DNA of 59,975 nucleotides from an uncultured Selenomonadales bacterium (GTDB lineage Bacteria > Bacillota > Clostridia > Christensenellales > QALW01), in NCBI GenBank assembly GCA_905200615.1, contig CAJKLB010000011.1, positions 1 to 59,975 on the forward strand. Direction: 5' to 3'. Every line of letters begins with the position of its first letter. Within the stretch, counting starts at the first letter, position 1. This document shows, one piece after another, positions 50,354 to 57,352 of the stretch. The notes under the pieces are model-generated. The model had not been told where the DNA came from, did not search any database, and saw nothing but the letters and a program-made list of their open reading frames with translations. Position numbers and translations under genes: made by a program.

Positions 50354-50704
50354 TCATACTTCCTGCAGATATTTATCATCTGCAGAAACTTGTTTGCTGC
50401 TTGCAAGCCGTGCTTCATACGTTTTGCGCGTACGTGCGGCTGAAAGCTCAAGAATTCTTACCGTTTCCTCATGAGGATTGGCAATTACCGCATGGGCGGC
50501 AGGCTCGATGATACAATGTTCAACCGCTGAATCTACCGCCTGTTTTACTGCCGAAAGCTGTCCTTGCACGATAATCGTAACAAGACGCCCGCCTAAACGA
50601 CGTTCCCAGGTTACAAATTCCACATTTGCCGTTTTACACATGATATCCAGCGCGTCCACGGCGGCGGTAACGCTTTGTACCTCGATAAAGCCTAAAGACT
50701 TCAT
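50354..50704 (-). CDS. BMC-H shell protein with C-terminal extension (PduK-like)
   Basis: A 116-residue protein: BMC domain (1-85, MKSLGFIEVQSVTAAVDALDIMCKTANVEF) and about 30 extra residues (SAARTRKTYEARLASSKQVS). No clustered cysteines in the tail, unlike PduK of Salmonella. More diverged from the other hexamer genes, so a special tile. Confidence 0.88.
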   Translation of the reverse strand: MKSLGFIEVQSVTAAVDALDIMCKTANVEFVTWERRLGGRLVTIIVQGQLSAVKQAVDSAVEHCIIEPAAHAVIANPHEETVRILELSAARTRKTYEARLASSKQVSADDKYLQEV

Positions 50705-50728
50705 GCTTACATACCTCTTAATAAAGGA

Positions 50729-51004
50729 TTAAACGCGGGGCAGTATTTTTTCCACATCACCGTGAGGACGGGGAATTACATGGGTAGCAATTACTTCGCC
50801 CAATCTTGCGGCAGCCGCACTGCCGGCTTCTGTAGCGGCCTTTACGGCGCCAACGTCACCGCGTACCATCACGGACACAAGTCCGCTTCCGATTTTTTCA
50901 GTGCCGATGAGTACTACCTCGGCAGCTTTTACCATAGCATCCGCTGCCTCAATAGCGGCAACAAGACCTCTTGTTTCAACCATTCCTAATGCTTCGTTTG
51001 ACAT
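50729..51004 (-). CDS. BMC-H hexameric shell protein (PduA/PduJ-like)
   Basis: A 91-residue single BMC domain, close copy of the genes at 49,568 and 49,898 but with AEVVLIGT and GSAAAARLGEVIA changes. Good ribosome site (GGAGGAAT). Probable major facet protein. Confidence 0.95.
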   Translation of the reverse strand: MSNEALGMVETRGLVAAIEAADAMVKAAEVVLIGTEKIGSGLVSVMVRGDVGAVKAATEAGSAAAARLGEVIATHVIPRPHGDVEKILPRV

Positions 51005-51027
51005 AATATGATTCCTCCGTCAAAAAA

Positions 51028-51339
51028 TTATTTTTTATCAAAAGCGCTGAGCTTCAGCATTTTCTCTGTATCCGCCTCTGTATTGGGGATAATGTGGGTA
51101 CATACCACGCCGGAAACCTTTTCGGCAGCTTCTTTGGCTGCTTCTACCGCAGCGGTAACATCGGTTACTTTACCGCGGAATTTTACCGCTACCAAAAGAG
51201 GTACCTTTAATCCGTCAGGATTTCCGGGTTTATTTTTATCAAAGGGCTCAACGGTAACGTTGGCGGCCTTGCAGCCGGCGTCGCAGGCAACAAAAGCAGC
51301 GGTAAGCCCATAAACCTCAATAATTCCGGTTGCTTTCAT
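51028..51339 (-). CDS. BMC-H shell protein, diverged
   Basis: A 103-residue BMC domain (MKATGIIEVYGLTAAFVACDAGCKAANV) with an insertion in the loop after the first strand (DKNKPGNPDGLKVPLL) that is not in the sister genes. The pore motif reads KFRGKVTDV, so a different charge at the pore. First of the five clustered BMC-H genes, 11 bases behind the alcohol dehydrogenase. Confidence 0.9.
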   Translation of the reverse strand: MKATGIIEVYGLTAAFVACDAGCKAANVTVEPFDKNKPGNPDGLKVPLLVAVKFRGKVTDVTAAVEAAKEAAEKVSGVVCTHIIPNTEADTEKMLKLSAFDKK

Positions 51340-51350
51340 CTGGCTACCTC

Positions 51351-52571
51351 TTATTTATTGATTACGGCGATCTTTAAGCCCTGCATACTGAGGTTTGTTT
51401 TTAAGGCTTCATTAATTTCTTCCAGCGGGAAACGATGGGTAATCAGCTTTTGTATCGGAAGGCCGATTGCCTTGGCGCGTTTTAAGAAATCAAAAGTCGT
51501 AGCATAATCACGCAGCGTATATACCCAAGAACCCACAATAGTAAGTTCTTTGGCGCAGATATCAAAGTGCGGATTAATGGTGGCGTCGCCGCCGTTGATA
51601 AAGAAACCGAGCTCGCACAGTCCGCCGCCATTGCGAATGAACTTATAAATATTGGCGTGAGCAACCGGTGAGCCGGTGCACTGGAAGCCGAAATCTGCAG
51701 GATGACCGCCGAATGCGTTCTCCACGGCTTTGGCCAATGCTTCAATACCGCTGTGATCTTTAAAGTTTACGGATTTTTCCGCGCCCATTTCCTTGGCAAA
51801 AGCAAGCCGATTGGCATCACCGTCTACAGCCACAATATTTTCAACGCCCATGGCGCGCAGCACAGCGATACACAAAAGGCCGATAGGACCGCATCCCTGA
51901 ACAACCACACGGCTGTTGAAGCGCAAAATGCCTACGGTTTTTGCCCGCTCTACGGCATGTACTAAAACCGCAGCCGGCTCGATTAAAATACGGGAATCCA
52001 GATCCAAATCGCTTACATTAAAGATGGTGGAACCGCCGCGAACAAACAAATAATCGGAAAACCAGCCGTTTAAATGAATGTCATCATCCGGGAGAAGCCC
52101 GTAAACATCGGCGCCGCCGATATTCTGCTTATTTAAATCAAACATTGTGATATCGGGATTATCTTTAAAAATCATACAGGTAACAACCTTATCCCCGATA
52201 TGCAGATCTTTGCCGGCGCTGTCCTTTTTTACGTTTTTACCCATGGCTACAATCTCACCTGTGCCCTCATGGCCTAATGCCACGGGAATCAGAGAGAAAG
52301 GATCACGCTTGAATTCATGCGCGTCCGTACCGCAGACGCCGCAACCTTCCACTTTTACCAGAATATCATCGTCACCCAAAGGGGGAATGGGATATTCTTT
52401 AATATCAAAATGCTCAAGTGCCGTTAAAACCGCTACATGCGCCGTTTTCGGAATACTTCCTGCCGCGGCGGGCGCCGTGCTTTTAGCGCTTGGCGCGCTC
52501 TGCGTGCCGCCCTGCATAGAAGAGAGCACCTGTTTTACAATCTGCTCAATATTCTGTGAATTGATATCCAT
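51351..52571 (-). CDS. Zinc-dependent alcohol dehydrogenase with encapsulation peptide
   Basis: A 406-residue MDR-family enzyme. Residues 1-20 (MDINSQNIEQIVKQVLSSMQ) form a BMC-targeting helix, then a Ser/Ala/Pro linker to about 42. Catalytic zinc ligands C80 (GCGVCGTD), H101-E102 (GHEGTGE) and a Rossmann motif GCGPIGL are intact. The four-cysteine structural zinc lobe is missing. It would reduce lactaldehyde to 1,2-propanediol (or acetaldehyde to ethanol) and regenerate NAD+ for the aldehyde dehydrogenase. Not homologous to iron-type PduQ. Confidence 0.92.
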   Translation of the reverse strand: MDINSQNIEQIVKQVLSSMQGGTQSAPSAKSTAPAAAGSIPKTAHVAVLTALEHFDIKEYPIPPLGDDDILVKVEGCGVCGTDAHEFKRDPFSLIPVALGHEGTGEIVAMGKNVKKDSAGKDLHIGDKVVTCMIFKDNPDITMFDLNKQNIGGADVYGLLPDDDIHLNGWFSDYLFVRGGSTIFNVSDLDLDSRILIEPAAVLVHAVERAKTVGILRFNSRVVVQGCGPIGLLCIAVLRAMGVENIVAVDGDANRLAFAKEMGAEKSVNFKDHSGIEALAKAVENAFGGHPADFGFQCTGSPVAHANIYKFIRNGGGLCELGFFINGGDATINPHFDICAKELTIVGSWVYTLRDYATTFDFLKRAKAIGLPIQKLITHRFPLEEINEALKTNLSMQGLKIAVINK

Positions 52572-52587
52572 GCTTTTTTCCTTCCTT

Positions 52588-53064
52588 TTATATATTCTTT
52601 AAGCATGAGGCAAGGAGTTCACCGCCGAATCTTCCCAGTTCAGTATCTTGTTCTTCGCTTCCGCCGCTTACTCCTAAACCTCCGACGATGCGTCCCTCCT
52701 TATTATATAGGGGAACACCGCCTCCGAAAATAACAATTTTTCCGCCGTTGGTAAACTGAATTCCATACAGGGAACCGCCGGGCTGAGCCAAAGGTTTGAG
52801 CTGTTCCGTAGACATTTTTAAGGCTGTTACGGTAAAAGCTTTGTTCAGAGCAATGTCATAGGAAGCGATGTAAGCATCCTCCATGCACTGCACCGAAACC
52901 GGATGACCGCTGTGATCCGTAACCGCTACCACAGCTTTTACCCCCAGCTGCGACGCTTTCTCGCGCACGCAGGCGCAAAGAGCGTTTGCCGTATTTAGGC
53001 TGATGCTTTGGGAAAAGTCATCCTCCCGACAGCATTGAACCAACGAGGAGACCAGAGTTGACAT
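52588..53064 (-). CDS. GlcG/HbpS-like protein (PduO C-terminal type)
   Basis: A 158-residue protein from ATG 53064 (TTG at 53,076 is the alternative). The family core is seen in VAVTDHSGHPVSVQCMEDAYIASYDIALNKAFTV and GGGVPLYNKEGRIVGGLGVSGGSEEQD. GlcG-like domains bind heme or cobalamin-like groups or sense small molecules; in several BMC loci they occur as stand-alone genes of unknown role. It is between the alcohol dehydrogenase and the aldolase. Cys14-Cys15 near the N-terminus is unusual. Confidence 0.9.
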   Translation of the reverse strand: MSTLVSSLVQCCREDDFSQSISLNTANALCACVREKASQLGVKAVVAVTDHSGHPVSVQCMEDAYIASYDIALNKAFTVTALKMSTEQLKPLAQPGGSLYGIQFTNGGKIVIFGGGVPLYNKEGRIVGGLGVSGGSEEQDTELGRFGGELLASCLKNI

Positions 53065-53094
53065 ATTTTCTTTCAATAAACACGCCGCCTTTTA

Positions 53095-53892
53095 TTATTT
53101 TCCCAGGGATTCCAAAACCTTTCTGGTGATTTCGGCAACAAGGTCACCGTCAGCGGCTTTTGAGGTACAGGTGCAGTTTCCGCCGCAGCTATGACAGCTG
53201 GCCTTGCCTTCTCTGGCATTGGGGCAAAGATTGGCCGGATGCTTTCCTTTCAGACCGAACTGACGGCGAATTTCATACAGTCTTTCCACCTGTTGGGGCG
53301 TAAGCTCCTTCGGACCGCCGAGCTGACGGGAAAGATAGAGCAGCTTGGCATAAAATTCTACCGACTCCATCTTATGATAAGCATTCAAAAGAGAATCCGA
53401 ATAAGTAAGCGCGCCGTGGTTTTCCAACAGAACAGCGTCAAAGCTCTGCAGGTATTTTTCTACCGCATCGGGAATTTCCTCAGTAGAGGGAGTACCGTAA
53501 TCAGCAATCGGCACGCAGCCTAAAGCAATTACAGCTTCCGGCATGATGGGCTGTGTCAGGGGAATACCGGCAATGGCAAAGCTGGTAGCATATACAGGAT
53601 GTGCGTGTACAACCGAGTTTACATCCGGGCGCTGCTTATAAACGCGCATATGCATCTTAATTTCGGAAGAAGGCTTGAAGCCGGGATTGGCCTGAATAAC
53701 CTGACCGTTTGCATCTACTTTGCAAATAAATTCAGGTGTCATAAAGCCCTTGCTCACACCGGTGGGCGTGCAAAGGAATTCATTTTCGCCAATTTTTACG
53801 GAAATATTTCCGTCATTGGCAGCTACCATTCCCTGGTTGTAGATTCTTTTGCCGATCTCACAGATTTGCTTTTTGATCTCATATTCTGTCAT
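53095..53892 (-). CDS. Class II aldolase with C-terminal encapsulation peptide
   Basis: A 265-residue L-fuculose/rhamnulose-1-phosphate-type aldolase. Zinc ligands H96, H98 (VVHAHPVYATS) and H159 (LLENHG), and catalytic E77 (SSEIKMH), are in place. After the aldolase domain (1-215) come a cysteine group (CPNAREGKASCHSCGGNCTC, about 225-244) and a C-terminal helix (DLVAEITRKVLESLGK) of BMC-targeting type. It splits a ketose 1-phosphate into DHAP and an aldehyde (lactaldehyde from fuculose- or rhamnulose-1-P; acetaldehyde from 5-deoxyribulose-1-P). It appears to be the signature enzyme of this BMC. Exact substrate not shown by sequence. Confidence 0.9.
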   Translation of the reverse strand: MTEYEIKKQICEIGKRIYNQGMVAANDGNISVKIGENEFLCTPTGVSKGFMTPEFICKVDANGQVIQANPGFKPSSEIKMHMRVYKQRPDVNSVVHAHPVYATSFAIAGIPLTQPIMPEAVIALGCVPIADYGTPSTEEIPDAVEKYLQSFDAVLLENHGALTYSDSLLNAYHKMESVEFYAKLLYLSRQLGGPKELTPQQVERLYEIRRQFGLKGKHPANLCPNAREGKASCHSCGGNCTCTSKAADGDLVAEITRKVLESLGK

Positions 53893-53933
53893 AATGTTCT
53901 TCTCCTTTTGGATATTCCATTTTTTATAGCTTA

Positions 53934-53962
53934 ATCATATCATAAACACAGAAATAAGTCAA
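53934..53962 (-). promoter_or_regulatory. Internal promoter before the aldolase
   Basis: Minus strand -35 TTGACT (53962-53957), 17 bases, -10 TATGAT (53939-53934), 42 bases before the aldolase ATG, with AAGGAG near 53,905. It would drive the aldolase-to-HAD part of the operon apart from pduU-eutP. The rest of 53,893-54,018 holds nothing else visible. Confidence 0.7.
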
Positions 53963-54018
53963 TGGAAAATGTTGCTTTGTGTTGATTTTTTTCGATATTC
54001 CCCTTGCTTTTTCTGTTT

Positions 54019-54513
54019 TTAATCCCGATTTGGGTATTTTAAACGCATCAATTCGGCTTTTTTTCTTGCTTTTTCTGCTTTCGGATCAAAATCCCGCAGA
54101 AACGTTTTCAGTTCTTCTATTCCTTCCCCGGTCACGGAGGAGAGATAGAAGATACGTTTTACGCCCGTTTGCTTTAGCCAGTTAGTTACGCGAGGCAGAT
54201 TCGCATCCGGTTTATCGATACCGGTAATGATGCCGATGACCTCACGGTTACACATGTTCACCATATTGGGCGAAAAAAGCGAGTACGGTTCATTAGCGCT
54301 CATCAGCAGGCCTACGATATCCGCTTCATAAACGAACACCGCGAGTGCGCCGCCCAAATGACGTTCCTGGGCATATTCTCCCGGCGTATCGATCATAAAA
54401 CCGCCGTTTTTTACATCCTGCGTCTTAGCATAATGAAGATCCTGCCCGGAAAGCGCTTGGGTGAGCGTCGTCTTTCCCGCGCCGCTGCGGCCGATAAGGA
54501 TCACTTTATTCAT
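54019..54513 (-). CDS. EutP/PduV-like small GTPase
   Basis: A 164-residue protein from ATG 54513, whose start overlaps the pduU stop. P-loop GRSGAGKTTL (8-17), switch region MIDTPGEY (about 38-45) and a NKxD-equivalent GIDKPD. Ras-like proteins of this family act in BMC positioning or acetate activation (EutP has acetate-kinase activity in Salmonella). No dedicated kinase is in this operon, so a kinase role here would complete the acyl-phosphate to ATP step; this is inferred. Confidence 0.9.
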   Translation of the reverse strand: MNKVILIGRSGAGKTTLTQALSGQDLHYAKTQDVKNGGFMIDTPGEYAQERHLGGALAVFVYEADIVGLLMSANEPYSLFSPNMVNMCNREVIGIITGIDKPDANLPRVTNWLKQTGVKRIFYLSSVTGEGIEELKTFLRDFDPKAEKARKKAELMRLKYPNRD

Positions 54514-54881
54514 GTTTTGGTAATAGGACAAACGGTAAAATTCAGTGTGTTTTTTACATACTCTGTTACCGCTGTCACCGAGGCTTCCACCTGCGATACC
54601 GTGCCGGTAATAATTAAAGTGCCGCTGAAGCGGTCAACAAAACCCAGCATCGCTCCGGACGCCTTGGTTGCTAAATCCGCGGCAATAATAGCGGTTTCCG
54701 CCGGCGTCATGGTAATAATGCCGATCGCCCCGGAGTGATCGTCCGCCGGATCAAGCCCAAGCTTTGTGTAAATTTCAATATCCGGATTGGCAATGATATG
54801 AGCAAGCGTAATTTGCTTTCCCGGAACTAATTCCTGAATAATTCTTGTTTTGCCCTCGTTGCCGTCTATATACTGTGCCAT
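54510..54881 (-). CDS. PduU/EutS-like circularly permuted shell protein
   Basis: A 123-residue BMC-H variant: MAQYIDGNEGKTRIIQELVPGKQITLAHIIANP precedes the permuted BMC domain (AIGIITMTPAETAIIAADLATKASGAM). The N-terminal strands form a small barrel over the hexamer pore and may bind EutP/PduV, whose gene overlaps this one. It is the first gene of the operon, 71 bases from the -10 box. Confidence 0.93.
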   Translation of the reverse strand: MAQYIDGNEGKTRIIQELVPGKQITLAHIIANPDIEIYTKLGLDPADDHSGAIGIITMTPAETAIIAADLATKASGAMLGFVDRFSGTLIITGTVSQVEASVTAVTEYVKNTLNFTVCPITKT

Positions 54882-54951
54882 GGCGTTCCTTTCTGCGTGT
54901 AGAAGATACCTGCTGCGTTTAAATGTTGGCAGGCTCTATTGATTCATTTAT

Positions 54952-54980
54952 ATTGTAAACGAAAATTTATTTCGTGTCAA
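54952..54980 (-). promoter_or_regulatory. Main BMC operon promoter with palindromic operator
   Basis: Minus strand -35 TTGACA (54980-54975), 17 bases, -10 TACAAT (54957-54952): full consensus spacing and near-consensus boxes. The spacer is filled by ACGAAA (54959-54964) and TTTCGT (54970-54975), an inverted repeat placed where a repressor would block RNA polymerase. The DeoR protein in the operon is the likely reader. The DNA upstream (54,981-55,140) is A/T-rich with many ACAAAA runs, as for an UP element. Confidence 0.82.
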
Positions 54981-55237
54981 TACAAAAAGCAAAAAAAAAC
55001 AATAAAAAATCGGATAAAAACAACAAAACTTTCAACCAAAACCACAAAATAACAAAAGCAAAGATCGGTTTTTATACGTTTTACTTTTTGCAAAAGATCA
55101 AATGGAAACCGTATTTTTATTAGAAAAGCGAAAACTTTTTATACAAGAGATTTATGCGGTGATTTCTTGCTTTTGAATTTTTTGGGTAAATTCGGCTATG
55201 ACTCGGGAAAGACGCGTGCCTTTTAACGGAAAACAAA

Positions 55238-55484
55238 AAAATCTGCATCTCTGCAGATTAGAGAGTGTCGACAAAATCACCACTCTCTTGCCGCTCGCTC
55301 GTGTTGGACTGCACTCTATCCTTGTCAATACCACCCCTGTACCCTAAAAAAACACTTATCAAGCGTTTTTTGCTTATAAAGAGGTTTTACCCTGCCGCCG
55401 GAAAAATAAAATGCGGCTGAACGCCGCAAAAAAATCAGTTTTCAGGTTTGTCTACAGTCTGAAATCCGCATCTCTGCAGATTAA
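55238..55484. repeat. Flanking repeat R2, right of the BMC operon
   Basis: Core 55260-55463 matches R1 at 43356-43582 in the same orientation. It is framed by direct repeats different from those of R1: ATCTGCATCTCTGCAGATTA (55241-55260 type) and ATCCGCATCTCTGCAGATTA at 55463-55482, each a hairpin. The minus-strand terminator GCGGCGTTCAGCCGC-ATTTTATTTTT is conserved. The region 55,141-55,613 has no gene. Confidence 0.8.
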
Positions 55485-55613
55485 AAAACGTCGATACCAA
55501 AGCTGACCGTATGAAATAAAGCGATACGCTGTATCGTGTAAAAAAGAAAGCGCTCTGATATAAAAATTTTTAAAAGAAATCTTTATGCAGACGCAGCTTT
55601 CTTTTTGCATTTT

Positions 55614-56183
55614 TTATTCTTTTACAATATACCCCTCTTTTACGCCAAAGGCCGCATTGCTTTCATCGGTATCAATGTGCATGGCCAGAGCAAACTTAGG
55701 GCTTACGCGAACGACAACATCTCCAAAAATACAGGATCTTTCGGCGCTTTCCGCTTTTACGGAAACGATTTGTTTATCGGCAACGCCGAATTTTTCAGCG
55801 TCTTGAGGGGTTATGTGAATATGCCGTTTAGCAACAATCACACCTTCAGAAATTTCAATTTCTCCGCAGGGACCGATAATTCGACAGCCGGGAGTGCCGG
55901 AGATATCGCCGGATTCCCGGATATCGATTCCCAAACCGATGGAGCGCGCGTCAGTGGCGGAAAGCTCTACCTGGGTAGCCGGACGAACAGGCCCTAAAAT
56001 ACTTACGCCTTTGAGCTCTTTTTTGGGGCCGACGACGGTTACTCTTTCCTCACAGGCGAATTGCCCCGGCTGTGAAAGGTCTTTTTTGGGAGTAAGCGTA
56101 TGTCCCTGACCAAATAAAACCGCAAGGTGCTCTGCCGTTACATGAACATGCCGCGCAGAAGTTTCAATAATAAATTTATCCAT
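55614..56183 (-). CDS. Second PduL phosphotransacylase, no targeting peptide
   Basis: A 189-residue PduL from ATG 56183, starting directly with MDKFIIETSARHVHVTAEHL. Both zinc-binding motifs are kept (RHVHV, RHIHI). It lacks the 20-residue N-terminal helix of the BMC copy, so it is probably cytosolic and serves the general acetyl-CoA/acetyl-phosphate pool or the product acyl-CoA outside the shell. Not in the BMC transcript: the R2 terminator and the BMC promoter lie between. A long T-rich gap separates AAAGGA from the ATG. Confidence 0.9.
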   Translation of the reverse strand: MDKFIIETSARHVHVTAEHLAVLFGQGHTLTPKKDLSQPGQFACEERVTVVGPKKELKGVSILGPVRPATQVELSATDARSIGLGIDIRESGDISGTPGCRIIGPCGEIEISEGVIVAKRHIHITPQDAEKFGVADKQIVSVKAESAERSCIFGDVVVRVSPKFALAMHIDTDESNAAFGVKEGYIVKE

Positions 56184-56252
56184 TTTTAAAAAATTTCCTT
56201 TCTGCATGATATCTTTATTCTATAATAAAAAACGGTTTTTTGCAATTGCTTT

Positions 56253-57119
56253 TTATGTGTTTTCTTTCAGCGGCATCGTAAAGATAAAACAACCCGTATT
56301 ATCCGGTGAAACCGTGAACTCATCAATGTTTTGAGGCAGCTGAAAACGACTACCCCGCTGACGGGTAATCAGATACCCGCAGGAACAATAGAAAACATTT
56401 TCTTCCATTTGTGCAATATACTCTTCAAGCGTGAGATTATTTTTATAAATAATTTCCGCATGAGGCTGACCGGTATAACGTATGTGCCAGGGCTCGTAGC
56501 CGATATGAGTAATTTGACTTTTGCCGAAAGGATAACGCATGATGAACCCGTAACGCCAGCATTGCAGATTGACAAAGCGGCCGGCATCTGTTTTGGGAAA
56601 AGCACTGCCGGCAAAATAGGGAACATACAGATCCAGCGCCAGACCCGCCTGATGTTCGCTGGCTCCCGGCTTGGCAACAAAACCGTCCGCTCCTTGGGTA
56701 TCCTCTTGTTCCTCTTGGGTGCGAAAAGCACTTTTTACCAGCAGCTTTTTTTGGTATTGACGCAGAACCTCTTGGGAAAGCCGCGTATAGGCGGCAAGAG
56801 CACAGGTATTCATATATACGCCGGTATCCTTATATTCCGAAACGGCCGGGCTAAAATCTTCCGGTAAACAAAATTGATCATTGATCAGCATCAGAGCCTG
56901 ATTCCATGTACCGTTTTCTTGACGCAAAAGTTCTTCAAGAGAATATTCCGTCAGCTGTGGATAGGTCTTTTCAAAAGAAACACTTTTTCTTTTGATCGTA
57001 GTTTGAACCAGAACTAAATCAATATCCGGATTGATTCTTAGCACCAAAAGCACCGCGGAAGAAATGATCAGCAATACGGCAAGAAATTTTGTGATTCTAG
57101 ATAAATGTTTTGATTCCAA
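56253..57119 (-). CDS. VanY-type D-Ala-D-Ala carboxypeptidase
   Basis: A 288-residue protein with an N-terminal membrane anchor (about 10-30), a linker domain, and a VanY/peptidase M15 domain: zinc and catalytic motifs SEHQAGLALDLY (about 153-164) and EPWHIRYTG (about 212-220). It acts outside the membrane and trims the last D-Ala of peptidoglycan stems. TTG start at 57119 with a poor ribosome site; the frame has no better candidate that keeps the anchor. No VanX/H/A genes are near, so it is a housekeeping wall enzyme. Confidence 0.92.
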   Translation of the reverse strand: MESKHLSRITKFLAVLLIISSAVLLVLRINPDIDLVLVQTTIKRKSVSFEKTYPQLTEYSLEELLRQENGTWNQALMLINDQFCLPEDFSPAVSEYKDTGVYMNTCALAAYTRLSQEVLRQYQKKLLVKSAFRTQEEQEDTQGADGFVAKPGASEHQAGLALDLYVPYFAGSAFPKTDAGRFVNLQCWRYGFIMRYPFGKSQITHIGYEPWHIRYTGQPHAEIIYKNNLTLEEYIAQMEENVFYCSCGYLITRQRGSRFQLPQNIDEFTVSPDNTGCFIFTMPLKENT

Positions 57120-57183
57120 TGAGAATTTTTTATACTAAAACAGATTTCCTTTTTGCTGTTTCAGTACTCCTTTCCGGGAAATT

Positions 57184-57214
57184 AACCGCCGGAGAAAAGC
57201 GGTTATTTTTTATT
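57184..57214 (+). terminator. Terminator-like hairpin between vanY-like and SDR genes
   Basis: AACCGC (57184-57189) and GCGGTT (57199-57204) with a 9-base loop, followed by ATTTTTTATTT. Plus-strand orientation, although no plus-strand gene ends here. Confidence 0.45.
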
Positions 57215-57321
57215 TTACTATATAAAAAGAGTTTGGGCAACATAAAAGTTTATCTTTTTGCGGCAAGCTGAAACATGGGATAAAGCAGGTATGGATACTT
57301 TGTAATCGGTAAGAATTATGG

Positions 57322-57345
57322 TATAATACATAAAAAACGGGAGGA
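57322..57345 (+). promoter_or_regulatory. -10 box and ribosome site of the SDR gene
   Basis: TATAAT at 57322-57327 with a weak -35 (TTTGTA, 17 bases upstream); GGGAGG at 57339-57344 before ATG 57353. Confidence 0.6.
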
Positions 57346-57352
57346 AGAAAAA

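Noticed and set aside
49977..50474. Plus-strand 165-aa frame across the BMC-H genes
   Set aside because: A mirror of Ala-rich codons in the shell genes on the other strand; no start signal and no conserved pattern.
56253..57119. Vancomycin resistance locus
   Set aside because: A single VanY-like carboxypeptidase without VanA/H/X or VanR/S is a common wall enzyme and not evidence of resistance.
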